This document shows, one piece after another, positions 1 through 12,114 of a stretch of 64,000 bases of DNA; position 1 is the stretch's first letter, and each line of letters starts with the position of its first letter. Under the pieces are notes generated by a model. The model saw only the letters and a list, made by a program, of their open reading frames with translations, ran no database searches and was not told the origin of the DNA. This stretch comes from Nectonema munidae. Its lineage: Eukaryota; Nematomorpha; Nectonematoida; Nectonematidae. The position numbers were made by a program, and so were the translations under genes. The stretch lies in contig JAUIRK010001036.1 of assembly GCA_030549495.1 (NCBI GenBank), positions 406,001 to 470,000 of the forward strand. The letters run 5' to 3'.

Positions 1-1175
1 TTACTCAAATAAAAACTACAAAGTATGTGCTATAGACCGTAAATAGTATAAGCCTATGTCTTTGTCATACTTGGCATGAACTTTTTTATTCTATCATTTT
101 TTTAATATACTCTTTATTAACTCTAGAGATATTTTCTCCCAAAAACATTTGCTCAAGGATCACTTCTGTATTTGCTTGTTCTAGTTTGATAATTTTGACT
201 AATTTTTCAATGGTTGGATGAGTAACTCCACCTCTTCGGTTAAAAGCTTAATGCCATCCTTCTACTAGTGAATTATTAGTTCTTGGAAAATCTGATTTAA
301 TTCTGTTAAAAACATTCCATATTCCCAAAAATTACTCAAAACTTTGTCGTTTTCTTTATCTAGTGAATGCATTAATTCTAACAATAAATCAACAACATCC
401 TTTGGTGGAACAAAAGCTAAAACTTGTAATTGTCAAGGCATTTTCAGGATGTTGGCACCAGCTTTGTAAACCGAAACTTTGAACTTTTCGCCAAAGGGAG
501 TGGCTAAAATGAAAAGAGCCGCGATAGAGAGTTGTATTTGGAAAACAATTTCTTAAAGCTTTTATTGCTGCTTGTTCAAAATCTATTGTAATTGACTCTG
601 GATATAAGTTTTGTTGTTTCAAGAAATCAAATAAATCTTTATAGATTTTTCCGCCTCTAATTGATGTAATACAGTATAGAGTAGTGGTAATGTTGTGCTT
701 GAAGCAACACAGGCATGGATTGTGTATAGTTGTGTATTGATTGGCGCACAAGAAAATGTCCCATCACTAGCCCACTAGTTTTTAGCTCGTAAAATGTCCT
801 AGTTTTTTGTAGTAGAATAAATTTTCATCGTTTCTGATTCATGAAATATGAAGTTATCACCTCGACATTGTGATTTTCATTGACATCAGCCCTTGCTATT
901 TCAGGTCTCACATTACGGGCTAATGATGTTTTTTAGGCAACGCATCACATACACTCAACTGTGACTTCATTAGATTGCAGCGATTACTTTTTATCTTTTT
1001 TTCATTTTTAATGAATAATTGCGAGCGAAATCTTGTGGATGTGAATGATTATTACTTGCAACTTTTTCCATGTTTTCGCCACAAGTATATTTAAAGTTGT
1101 TCAATAAAAATGATTGCAGAATATTTTACTTTTAACTTAGAAACATGTAATGGTTTGATTATATTCAAAAATGCA
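1..1175 (-). mobile_element. MULE (Mutator-like) transposase remnant, 3' end outside window
   Basis: This is a degenerate cut-and-paste transposase read on the minus strand. From high to low coordinates it shows a His-rich stretch (NNHSHPQDFARN) like the end of a FLYWCH-type zinc finger. Next come DGTFSCAP and TQLYTIHA, the usual start of the MULE catalytic domain. Then comes ESITIDFEQAAIKALRNCFP followed by FHFSHSLWRKVQ, which holds the second acidic residue and the FHF..LWRK block. Near 250-330 it reads PRTNNSLVEGWH, the family's C-terminal block. The longest open piece is 389-751, and stops and shifts separate the blocks, so the copy is dead. No terminal inverted repeat was found. Block order and spacing fit the MULE family well. 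Confidence 0.85.
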
Positions 1176-1355
1176 AGTCCAAGTCATGGATAGTTAAACA
1201 AAATAATTTAATTAAAAAATTAGCAAGGATATAAATCTGTTCTTCATTTTAATATAAAAAAAGTTTATAAGGCAACATACATGGCCCACATGTATTTGAA
1301 TAAACTACAAATGAAATGCACATAAATTACAATATTTCAAAATAAACATTTATTG

Positions 1356-1935
1356 TTAATTATTCAAATACTTTTCATGTTCTTGTCCCGAGGCTTGACA
1401 CCTCTTGTTATTGACAATCTTTGCTATGTCTGGCTGAAATTTCTGTGCAGTGCGAACTTTTATAAGAGATAATAAGTGAAAATCAGTCAACCCAGTTCTC
1501 TGAGAAATTTTTGTTGATTTCATGAAGGAAAATAACTGTTCACACAAATAGGTAAAAACAATATTGCTAAGATACGTTTTGCAAACTTTCTATGATTTGT
1601 AAACCTTTCTGGAAGGTATGAAAAGAAATCAGGTATTCCTACTTCAAAATACTTTGCTCTGAGTCAAGAATCCAACTGCATTTCTAAAAGTTCCATTAGA
1701 ATGTTCACTTCTGCCTTAGTAACATCAAAAGTAAAAGGAGTGGAGAATAGTGCAAATGGATGTTCAAAAGATGAGAAATCACGAAATCTTTTTTGAACTC
1801 CGTTGACAACAATTCCAGTTGCTTAGTACAGACTTAGTATTAATACTGTTTTTTAGCTCTTTGCACGTAGGAAAATGAACCAAATCACCTTTGTGACCAG
1901 TTACAAACTCCATTTTAAACAAATAAGCTGGTTGA
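1356..1935 (-). mobile_element. hAT transposase C-terminal fragment, GTF2IRD2/ZBED5-like type
   Basis: Minus-strand reading gives RFRDFSSFEHPFALFSTPF, then ELLEMQLDS and LRAKYFEVGIPDFFSYLPER. It ends with CEQLFSFMKSTKISQRTGL, DFHLLSLIKV and a KRCQAS tail. This order is typical of the hAT C-terminal and dimerisation region found in GTF2IRD2-like and ZBED5-like proteins. There CEQLFS..K....R..LTD.HL is diagnostic. At least one in-frame stop and one frameshift interrupt it, and the N-terminal zinc finger and catalytic core are absent. It lies about 180 bp from the MULE remnant on the same strand, with no sign that the two belong together. Confidence 0.8.
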
Positions 1936-2222
1936 AAGTTTTTTCTTTAAGGAAAGTAACAAGGAAAATCAAAAACAAAAAAACTTTGTTTATAAGCTGT
2001 ATTAAGTTGTCACTATATAGATACTAAAAATAATCAAATTGATGATAAAATTGTAGCTCGTGCAAGGTTATTTTATAATTAAGTAGTTAAGCTCAGATAA
2101 AATGTTTTTTAAAATTAAAATCTAAATACACACACTTTTTCCCTGTATTTAATTGATCAAACTGCCTGAAGTACACTTAATTTTGTTTGTGCGTACTCTC
2201 AGTCTTTTGGGCGATTTGTTTA

Positions 2223-2340
2223 TTAGGCATTCAGTCCATTAGGCATTCAGTCTGTTAAGCATACAGTCCGTTAAGCATTTAGTCCGTTAGGTATACAGTC
2301 TGTAGGCATTGTGTCTTTAGTCTTTCAGTCTTTAGGCATA
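2223..2340. repeat. 16-bp tandem repeat, about 6 copies
   Basis: Units follow the pattern TTAGGCATTCAGTCCG with small changes, six to seven in a row, decaying at the right end. Preceding GGGCGATTTG and following CATATGGTTCG look like further degenerate units. Confidence 0.8.
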
Positions 2341-3034
2341 TGGTTCGTTTACCATGGCAAAAAATCAAAAAAGTGGTATCTAAACTGAATAAAAATTGTT
2401 TCGAAATAAAAATAGGCTAAGATTAATCAACACAAATTTTAGATTCGATCGACATTTTTCACTTCAAAAATAATTTAAAATTTATTAGAAAAACATTATA
2501 CTACCCTATACTGACCTCTAAAACGTAAAAAATTTATATTTATTTTCGATAGTTTTCTTTAACTATGGCATTTTAAAATGGAAAAGACTATATTCTACCT
2601 TTCTTATATGAAATATTGAAAAAAAAGTATATAAACTCATCACGTTAATTATTGCTATTTTTTGGAACTAGATAAAAGTTGACTGAACTCACATAAGACC
2701 AGATTTTGCAAAAGGGAAAACATTTTTTAAAACCTAGCCTATGTTAAGCACAAAGAGTATAGCTTTCCAATGATACCATTTTGAATAAAAAATATTTGTT
2801 TAAATCTTCACATTATGCTTGTCTTTAAAACTGGTCACTTTTTTTTTACTATTTTTCAAGTAAAGTCCAGTTATCAAAAAAATTAAAAAGCTTTTGAAAA
2901 AATAAATTATTCTAGCGTCTATAGCCAACGATAAACTTTCATTTAGATTAAGATATAAATACTTTTTAAAAAAAAATCAATATAAATATAGATAAAATGG
3001 TACTTCAAAAACCAAACTGTTTTGATCACAAATA

Positions 3035-3160
3035 CTTGTTTTACGGCAATATTGTCTTGCGACGATTTTTCCTATTAGGTGAAATTTCCCGAAGCGAAAA
3101 TTCCTGAAGCGAGTTTTCCTATGGCAAACTTGTCTACGGCGAATTTACCGGACACCCTTT
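3035..3160. repeat. Degenerate 15-17 bp repeat block
   Basis: Successive phrases such as CGAAGCGAAAATTCC, TGAAGCGAGTTTTCC and ATGGCAAACTTGTC recur at about 16-bp intervals and end in GGCGAATTTACCGGACACC. The layout resembles the block at 2223-2340, although the unit sequence differs. Confidence 0.55.
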
Positions 3161-4511
3161 TATTGAATTATTTTTAAATATTTAGAAAAAAAGCTGTTTT
3201 TTTATCTAAAAAAAAATACTTGAAGAGCGGATTACCAATTAGTTCTTCATAGAAAAATATCGCATTACAATTCATATCTTTATCGATGAAATATTGTTTT
3301 AGAAATTTGCTGAGAGCGGAGATTTCGTATGAGCTTTCATCGATAAAATAAAATCGATATTTATACCATTATCGATAAAGCCGTTTTAAAGAAAATTTGT
3401 CCTTCAATTATCCGTCAACCTCAACATCGGTCAGGTTTTTTTGAGAACAGATTTCTAATTGCAGAAATTTTTCCTTCGATAATCTCCCAGTCTTGAAGAT
3501 CCCTCCTTTTTTTAGGAACCGAATATTATGAAAAAGCTCACAAACAAGTTTTTTTCAGCATAGTTTCATATATAAAAGGAAAAGATTTATCCCAAGCATC
3601 AAAACTGCAAAGTGATATCGATGATAAAATTGATGATTTATTATTATTAGCGCGCGTACTTCAATTTTTAAAATTAAATTATAAATATTTTATTTAAAAT
3701 TTTTAAATATTTGCTTTTTGAAGGATTATTATTATTAGCTAACAGTTTTTTTGCAAAACTGCTCAGAGTAAAGCTACTTATTTCAACTCTTCTCCACAAT
3801 AAATTGTTTACTCTATTCTGTTAAATTTATTTTAAAAATATATAAAAATGATCAAATTATTTGTCGAAGTATTTACCGTGGATGAATACACTTAATATAA
3901 TAGTTAAATTTTTTAAAGAAATTTTGCAGTTCCTTTACGAATTTGATGGACCCATATTAAACTTCATAGAAATTGAATCACATATACCGAAGTTATAGCC
4001 TTCAAAATTACATTAGTGGCCTGGCAAGACTACGGGTAAAATTAGTCGATTTCAAACTTAACCACGTAAAAACTTACAGTTGAATTATTAAGAATTTAAA
4101 ATTTCTCTTCAAATCTAATTAAGAAGATTGAATGTTCAAAATTTCATATACATGTGTATACAAACAATAGATCAAAAAATAAGTTAAATTGATTCGCTGA
4201 AAGGCTTACTATATCTTTGGATAATTAATGTAAGATTACATTTAAATTAAATTTATCCTAACATAAATAATTAAAATATAAATTCTTCAAGCTAAGGTTG
4301 AAGGAATAATTTCATTTTATTAAATTTTAAATATAGAAGGATTGCAATTTTATATTTTATGCACATACCAAATATAATTAATTTTTATATACATATATTA
4401 AAGTTTCCTTATTGACACCGAAGAACGCTTAAATAATTGATATAATTAAATTCACTGTGTTACATTATTAGAAAGAAATATTAGCTACACACATTGTTCA
4501 TTACTCTAATG

Positions 4512-4548
4512 CAGGGATTCCCAAAGTGGATTCCACGGAACCAAAGTT
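4512..4548 (+). mobile_element. hAT-like terminal sequence (CAGGGATTCCCAAAG)
   Basis: The sequence CAGGGATTCCCAAAGTGG resembles the CAG-starting ends of many hAT elements (CAGGGGTTCCCAAA type). It is cut off 37 bp later by a second hAT-like end at 4549, which suggests that one element inserted into another. No matching right end was found. Confidence 0.45.
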
Positions 4549-4575
4549 CAGTGGCGTAGCCAGAGCGAAGTACAT

Positions 4576-4606
<31 letters not shown>

Positions 4607-6965
4607 GAGGGGCACAAAAAATAGGCTTATATCAAAAAATCTGAATCAACCTGATTAACTTTTTTAAATTCATGCGAAAAATTCTCAATTTTCCACACCA
4701 CCTTCAAAACATTGATAATAATAAATGAATTGGTTTATTTTAAATTTTGATAAAACATTTTTAAGTGATTTAAACAATAATTTTTCACTATTAAATTCAT
4801 AAAACCAATTTTTATATGGCTTTCAATGTTTTGTGAGGTATTAAGATAGATGCGTTCTCTATTTTTAAAGCGGCAGAGTCGCCAGTAGCCATATAGAGCC
4901 GTTAAATTGTTTTTGTTCTAAGCTAAAACAATTAAAATTCTGTGAGAATTTTCAGCAAACAACTTCATAAGGTCATCAAGATTAATGTTCCTTGTATAAT
5001 TTCTCGAGAAATAATCTCAATAATGTCTTTCAGATCTTTATGTTTATCAAGTTTATAGTTTTTCAATATATTTTAGCAACTTCTGCTTGGCTGACGAATA
5101 AAGAATCATTCATAATTCCAAAATGAGAAGCTATGATGTTCAGTTCCTCTTGGTTAAAAAATGGGAGTTTGTTGGACATAAACATCTGACAACATTGAAA
5201 AATTCATTATCACGTTCTTGAAATCTTCCAAAAAATTTTTACTATTAGATGAAAAATCATTACAAATATAAAATTAACAAATGAATACAATATAATAAAA
5301 AATTACATTACTTTATATTAAAATTAAGTTAAAAAGCATAAACTTTGAAATCAGAAAGTAATAATTTTTCAAATAAAAGAAATCACTCAGCTTTGCTTCA
5401 CATTGAGTAAACAAGCGTCAATTATTTCATTGTATAAACTGAAAAATGGGCCATTGCTTTTACGATCGCATAATGTGGAAAATGTGGTGAAGAGATTTTG
5501 ATCTGAAAAAATCGAGGAAGTTTTTTTTAGTTGAACGAAAAATTCATTGTATTCTCTCAAAGATTGTAAAGATTCTAACAATGTTTCCATCATTGTGAGC
5601 AAACAATTCAAGTCATTGTTATGTGACTTACAGTAAACGTATCGATATATAGCTTTAATTTAAAATAATTTTTTTTTGCTTACCTGAGCATAGATATTGA
5701 GAGGAGAATCAGTTCAAGTATTTTTTTGAGAAGCAAAACAACAAAGAGAAATTTCGGGTTCTCGAATTGCAAAAGTAGCCCTTGGGCTTCAATAAAAATT
5801 TCTGGATTAGAGTTATTGTTCGAAATAAATCTTTTAACTTTTCGAAGTTGTTGGAAACAACAGTCAATATTTCCAAGTGTCTACTAGACCATCTTTGCTC
5901 TAGAAGCCTCTTTAAAGTTTGTCCAGAATAATTTTGAAATACTCTGTTCTTTTTAGTAAATTTATAAAGCATTTTACAGAGAGCTATCACCTTGGAAACC
6001 TCAAAAATCACATTCAGAGATTTAATTGATTGAAACAATGTAAAAATATTGAAGCTGATGATTGAAACAGTGTAAAAATGGAATGTCTTTTTTCAATTGT
6101 TCGCATATGATACTCTGGACTCCACCTCGTTTCCCTTTAAATAATTAAGTGATTATTAAAATATAATTTATACTATGACTTTTTTCAGATAAAAATACTC
6201 ATAGTAAAAAATTGGTTTTACCAGACATAACAGCAGCACCGTCATAGCACTGTGAAATTATTTTACGGGAGTCTATTTTGAGATCATATAGTGTTTTCAA
6301 AATCTTTGCAGCAATGGACTTCACACTCACGTCTTCTGATGAACAAACATCAAGCAAATTCTCTTTACATTCTCCGTCTTTGAAGTATCTTACAATCTAT
6401 GTTTGAACAATAAATGTTAAGACAAAATAAACAAATTTTTAAAATTTTTAATTTTACTATTGATATATTCTCGGTGTAGTTACAATCATTTGTCCCGTCC
6501 GCTTTCAAACAAATTTTTTTGTTTTTGTTTCAATTGTTCAAATTTTCCTTTCTTGTTTCAAATAATAATAAAATACCAAAATAAAAAAATGTAAGCAACT
6601 TCAGGTGAGTTTACTTCCTCTGCGAAACTACAAATGAAGCCATGGTGCTGATTATTTCGTTTTAAATGTCTGGGGATGTGTATTTTCCATTCTTCGAGAT
6701 TGTTTTTGAAATCTGATGAATAAATAATTAAAAATATTCTATTTGTATACAGTTCTTATTTCTAATAAATTTCTGTATTGTAATTATTTATTTTTAATTA
6801 ACTGAATAAAAAATATATTAAAAGCTTACTTCTGCAAGATTATTATCATTTTTCATTGTATATTCAAACAATCGCAAAAACTTCCCATTTGGTGGATCAA
6901 TTTTATTTGAATCTAAATATTCAACATGTTCTTCATGGCCACGCAAAGGCAGTCATTCAAAGTTA
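4549..6965 (-). mobile_element. hAT transposon with intron-containing ZMYM1/DUF4371-like transposase
   Basis: The left edge is the hAT-like end CAGTGGCGTAGCCAG. Minus-strand coding blocks run from the right. 6960-6836 reads LPLRGHEEHVEYL and PPNGKFLRLFEYT, ending at GTAAGC. About 6707-6600 reads NLEEWKIHIPRHLKRNNQHH after a TTCATCAG acceptor. Then FKADGTNDCNYTENISI, IVRYFKDGECKENLL and SQCYDGAAVMSG (about 6225) follow. Next is GGVQSIICEQLKKDIPFLHC with FNHQLQ, then 6038-5709 with LKRLLEQRWSSRHLEIL, then 5611-5387. The D of the YDGA box and the RW block are hallmarks of ZMYM1-like hAT proteins. Candidate splice sites between blocks suggest a split gene. Stops in the C-terminal third and the lack of a clear dimerisation block show decay. 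The right terminus was not found. Confidence 0.85.
4576..4603. repeat. Poly-G tract, 28 bp
   Basis: An uninterrupted run of 28 G lies 27 bp inside the hAT-like end at 4549 and is followed by CAGGAGGGGC. It is probably an expanded G-rich subterminal segment of that element. Confidence 0.95.
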
Positions 6966-7069
6966 AAAATTGGATGATTTCAAATATCGACTTGATGTAA
7001 TATATTTTGTTAAAAATTTACATTTAACAAAAAAATATGTAAAATTTGGTTATATATATAAAATATTTT

Positions 7070-7830
7070 ATCAAAATCAATCAAACCTGTCAAAAAATTG
7101 ATCTAAATGTGACAGCTCATCTCAAAAAGGAACTTTTTATCTAAATAATTATATTAAGTTTTTTACATATATATACCCATTTTCAAGCATGCTGAATTCA
7201 GTGGTGATATTCATTTTTCATGAAAATTATTCAAACCTCTCAAAAAAGTGATTTACATATGACAGCTCATCTCAAAAAAGAAACTTTTTATCTAAATAAT
7301 TATATAATGTTTTTTACACATATACACGCATTTTCAAGCATGCTGAATTCAGCGGTGATATTCATTTTTTTTTATAAAAATCAATTAAAGTTATCAAAGC
7401 ATTGATTTATATATGACAGCTCATTTTAAAAAGAAACTTTTTATCTAAGTAATAATATAAAGTTTTTTACACATATATACTCATTTTAAGTATGCGTAAT
7501 TCAGTGGTGATGTTCATTTTTTTATGAAAATCAATCAAAACTCTCAAAAAATTGATTTATCTCAAAAATAAACATCTTATCCGAATAATTATGTAAAGTT
7601 TTTTACACACACATACCCATTTTCAAGTAGGCTGTGTTTATTGGATATATTCCTTTTTTTATATAAAAATTACTCAAACCTGACAAAATAATTTAAATAT
7701 GACAGCCCATGTCAAAATTAAAAATTTTATTCTTATAAAAAGTTTTTAATACATTTTAAGTATGTAAAATTTAATGGTGATGTTCATTTTTTATGAAATC
7801 AATAAAACCTGTCAAAAAATCGATTAAACC
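7070..7830. repeat. Tandem repeat, unit about 148 bp, about 5-6 diverged copies
   Basis: The phrase ATCAATCAAACCTGTCAAAA followed by ATTGAT, TATGACAGCTCAT, CTTTTTATCTAAATAATTAT and GGTGATGTTCATTTTTT recurs at about 7074, 7220, 7375, 7524, 7664 and 7793. Spacing is 130-155 bp. Later copies have deletions. Short open frames inside are by-products of the repeat. Confidence 0.85.
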
Positions 7831-8039
7831 TGTAAATCAATGTCAAATATATAAACATAAAAATAACTTCTACTTGCAGTATTTCTCTGGTAATTATTTT
7901 CTTAATTTATTTAATAAACCAACTTTAGGTGTTTAATTCACTCAAAATATTTCATTCTACAGTAACTTATGTAAATCGATACACCTCCATCTTTTTGGCT
8001 ACAAATTCGTTATCGGCTAGTAGTCTCTATGTCATATTA

Positions 8040-9790
8040 TAATTTACAGTATGTAATTTTGCTATTCATTCTATGATGATCCTTTCTTGGTAGCTCTTTT
8101 TTCATTAGAAATTTATATTTTCAATGTGTGTTTGAAAATTTTTTTATAAGGATAAAATTACTTTTTTCCTCTTTCAAAGCATTCTGAATAAAGAATCTTT
8201 TTAATGATCTTAGACTTTTTTATCAGTATCGTGTCTTTTATTATCAGTCCTGAATATTTGTCAACGAATCTCATTTCAAAGGTTTTTTTCTGATGAATCA
8301 TTCGTGATGTTCATTGTTCAATTACAAAAAGTTGTCCACGTTCTTCATCTAAAAAATTATCTCTTTGACGCAAAAGGAAAAAGATGGACAAATTCAATTT
8401 AAATTAAAAATATCTTGATAGTGACTAAATTCTCACATAATTGCATCTGTGCCATTTTTGATAAATCTGACCTATTGGAAATTTTCAGATTCCTACCCAT
8501 CTTAGCTAAATGTTAATTGTAATCCTAGATAAGATATAGATTTAAATATTTTTCATTTGTAAAAGAAGAAATTCTTTTTCACAGTCAAAATCTTTTTTGA
8601 AGCCCCTAATATTATATAATTAAGCCACTTCCTAGTTCATTAGAACATGGTTGATCTTCCATTTAGTCAAGATACATATTTTTTTTAATTATTTGTTTTG
8701 ATCACATGTTTTCTTTTCAATTAGTTTCCAACTTGGTTCCTTCTCTCATACAAATTTTCAAAAGATTTTGTAATACGTTTTTTTTTAAATAAATATTTTA
8801 TAGTCAAGATGATTGTAGAAAGTATTATAAGCCAAAATATACAAAAAAAAGTTTATTTTACTATATACCTAATATGCAGCGATTTTTTGAAAATTTTTTT
8901 ACAGAACTGATTTTTAGACATACATTACTAATTCAATTGCAACTTCGAGATATTTTTTAACCATATTATCCAAAATCCAGTACAGAAATAAAATAAGCAT
9001 AGTCGATTTAGTATAAAACAGATATTTTATTTTTTTGAAAATATTTATGAAGACAGTATGTAGAAGTAAACCGCAAATCTGATTAAAGCTTTCAGATATT
9101 TTAAAACCATAAATGCCAAACCTGAGTCCAAAAATGAATCCAGCATCTTCCATTTGGCATTCAAACAGATATTTTATTTAAATTTCAAAAATATTTCGGT
9201 AGACATTAGACGTGACACTTTCAGACATTTAAAACCTCTAAATGCAAAAAAATGATTTTAGAAATAAAAATTATCATGGTCGATTTGGTAAAAAACATAT
9301 ATTTCATGTAAAATTAGAGAGAATATTATGGGAAATAGTTTTCAGACATAAACCGCAAATTTGATTGACACTAGCAATAAAACCTCTAAATGCGAAAATT
9401 GTGTTCAGAAATGAAATCATCATGATCTATTTGCCATTTAAAATTTGAATGAATATTTTTTGAAACAAATTTTAGAACTAAACCCAAATTTGAGTGATAC
9501 TTATAGGTATTTTCAAATTCAAACTGCAAAAATTGAGTCCATAAATGAAACTAGCATGGTTGATTTGGTATAAATAAAAACATATATTTAATTGTAAAAT
9601 TTGAATGAATGTTTTTGGAGACAATTTTTAGAAGTAAACCGCAAATTAGATTAACACTTATAGGTATTTTCACATCCTAAATGTAAAAAATGAGTTCAGA
9701 AATGAAAACAGCATGATTGATTTGGTATAAAAATATATATTTCATGTAAAATTGAGAGAATATTTTTGGAGATAGATTTCAAATAAAGTG
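8040..9790. repeat. Large degenerate repeat, copy 1 (partner at 27340-29480)
   Basis: The stretch shares a series of phrases in the same order with 27340-29480. Examples are TGAT(G)AATCATTC..., ACAAAAAGTT.TCCAC, CAAAGGAAAAA with GG.CAAA, and GATCAC.TGTT with TTTTCAATT. From about 8880 it turns into units of about 130-155 bp carrying GTAAACCGCAAAT, AAAATGAGTC.A and GATTTGGTATAAAA. No coding signal was recognised. Divergence between the two copies is high, so this is an old family. Confidence 0.65.
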
Positions 9791-10356
9791 TTCATATCTT
9801 ATTCCCTTACGATTTTTGTATATTTTCTTAAACAATGGAACAAAATATTAAACTTACTACTAGTAAAAACCATAAATTTTTTGGTGTTATTTTGGTGTAT
9901 ATACCTAACCGTCTGATAACTATTATTATGGATCGGACATTGGAAAAAATCACAATAAATTCAAGGAACTCAAAAGATATTTACATCTCAACAATAACGA
10001 AGAAATTTCAAGTATTGCATCTGATACATATTACATGATCTCAAATTTAGGTCAATGACCTGGACCTGAGAACCTAAGTTCACTCTACCAAAGAAATTGA
10101 GTTTGGTGTTTTCTGCGACAATTGTCGCCTTGTTAAAATATAGAATATGTCGAATGATGTGTGTCACTGAATAGCACGAAACAAAACATTATGTGAATTG
10201 TTAATCATGTCAAATTGACATTGATAATCTTGCTTATGGATAATAAACAATCGAATATATAGATGTACTGGTTATAGAAGAATAAATATTCACCGTATAC
10301 AGAGCCGTGTATATGCAGGCGCATGTTCGTAAAGCTAGGATATAAGTGAACTTGTA

Positions 10357-10410
10357 CCAGGGGCGCACATCCGGGGGGGGGGCGAAAATGACCTACGCCC
10401 CCCCCCCCCC
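10357..10410 (+). mobile_element. hAT-like end with poly-G/poly-C block
   Basis: CAGGGGCGCACATCC followed by a G run and then a C run (10400-10415) resembles a CAG-starting hAT terminus. The same CAGGGGCGCAYATC end, inverted, closes the composite repeat at 22757 and, mutated, at about 12928. Confidence 0.55.
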
Positions 10411-10926
10411 CCCCCAATAATTTTCTATAAATAAGAGTTGATCATGATCATTCGAAAAGATAAAAGAATGGAGACTTTCGAATCAATCAAACATCACATG
10501 CCAAGCTGCTCTGAAATTCCTATCGAACATATTTTACAGACGATGCGTGAGAGCTATATAATAATAATCCATTGCTTCAATATGCACACAATAAGTAACC
10601 AATGTTTTATCACAGTGTCCCTCTTTATAGTATTTTTGAGCAAACACATGTTGATGATCCACTAGATTTTCTCATCTTCTGTCACTGTGATTCTATTTCT
10701 CTTTCTCTCTCCTCTGTTTTTCTCTTCCGCTTTCTCTGCTAAAACTCAATCATTCACTCAAGCTCTCCTATCTCATTCAGCTCTCTTCTCTCCAGTGACG
10801 TAGCTAGGCTGGGGCATGAGGGGCCGTGCCCACATTCCTATGTACCGCATGGTGCCCACATTCCTATGTACCGCATGGTGCCCCCATGCAACTTATGCGA
10901 TATAAGTTTTTGAAAATTTCTCCAAT
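10392..10926 (+). repeat. Dispersed repeat R1, copy 1 (inverted copy at 56788-57330)
   Basis: Poly-C followed by AATAATTTTCTATAAATAAG opens the repeat. The body contains TGCCAAGCTGCTCTGAAATT, ATGCGTGAGAGCTATATAAT and AGCAAACACATGTTGATGAT. A CT-rich block precedes CAGTGACGTAGCTAGGCTGG, and the last block ends in AAATTTCTCCAATG. The same series occurs in reverse at 56788-57330. TCTCCAGTG and TCTCCAATG flank the terminal block of about 115 bp in both copies, as if that block were an older insertion. No protein was recognised. Confidence 0.85.
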
Positions 10927-10944
10927 GAAAGGATCAGTTCGTCC

Positions 10945-11040
10945 CATGGACAATTCGCCCCATTATTTTCATAAGACATTTTGTTTCATGGACAATTCGT
11001 CCCGTTATTTTCATAAGACATTTTGTCTCATGGACAATTC
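10945..11040. repeat. 42-bp tandem repeat, about 2.3 copies
   Basis: Units start with CATGGACAATTC at 10945, 10987 and 11029 and share TTATTTTCATAAGACATTTT. The repeat follows directly after R1. Confidence 0.85.
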
Positions 11041-11435
11041 TAAAAAATTAAGAGATAAATTGAGTAATTTGAAATAATTTAATAGAGATAAAATAAACAA
11101 GAATATAAAATTTTTTAATAATTTTACACACACATAATAAGCAAAGATGGATGAAACTAATAGCCTATGAGACAATTTGTAAGGGGGCGAAATGTCTGTC
11201 GACCGTTATTTAAATATTTTTTTAATTATAAGGGCTAGCTAAAAGGTTGGCTTTTGCTGCTTATAAAAACTTGAAAATGTCAAATAAACTCTAATTCTTT
11301 ATGCCTCCTATTTTTTTGAAATTATTCTGAGAACAGACGGTTCCATTTTAAAATAATGAAAATTGCTTTATTAGTTTATTTTGTTTCCTTTCTCTCTTAT
11401 GTTAATTATGTAGCAAATTTTTCAATTTTAAGTAA

Positions 11436-11590
11436 AAGGTAAGGTGCAGCAGGTGTGTTTTCATTGACAAGGCACTGATGTACCGCTTATGTCAAACTAT
11501 AAACAAATTCCTATCGATGAGGAATCGAATCTAGAGGCTTCCATGCTATGTCCATCATCTTAACCAACCTACCATGCCACCTATAGAGTA
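11436..11590 (-). mobile_element. tRNA-derived SINE in composite repeat copy A
   Basis: The minus strand shows a pol III box A (TGGTAGGTTGG, 11564-11574) and a box B (GATTCGATTCC, 11521-11531). Spacing is as in a tRNA. A body ending CTGCTGCACCTTACC follows. The tRNA-like part is not a functional tRNA: no acceptor stem was found. Confidence 0.75.
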
Positions 11591-12114
11591 TGCTGTAGGG
11601 GATACATCAAATTAGTTTTCAAAAAACTTAAGTTATGCTCTGAAATTTTTTAGTTTTTGTTGAAGCTCTATAACTTTTTCTGATAGACTTTTTTTCCTTA
11701 AAAGTTATTATAAAAGGCAAATCATTGCAAAATGTTAAAAGTTATTTTACTTTTTGTAGCTTGTATCAATTTAGCTTTTAAACTATTTTTGAATGATGCT
11801 GAGTAAAATGAAATAATGCGATCTTAATTTTTTGTTTGTACAATTATAACTTCATTTTATACCCTTGCCCCTGAATCAATCACATTTTTTCATATAAACA
11901 TTGTAGGGTGTCTACTGTCTAGTAGACTCTTTGCCTTTAGACTATATTCACTCATATAAAACTATATAACCTTCAGTTATTTGTTTTCTCTATGAATCAA
12001 ATATTCTTTCATCAATTCCTGTAATGTGCCTGGTAGACTACTTCATTTTTCAAATCAAAAGCCTATTCCACCACCTAACAATTTTGGATTTTTTTAAACT
12101 AGTGTATATTCGAT

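Larger units (their letters stand above)
1940..4511. other. AT-rich intergenic stretch without a recognisable gene
   Basis: No coding similarity was found on either strand. Two short blocks of degenerate 15-17 bp repeats (2223-2340 and about 3035-3160) are listed separately. The rest is unstructured A/T-rich sequence. Confidence 0.5.
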
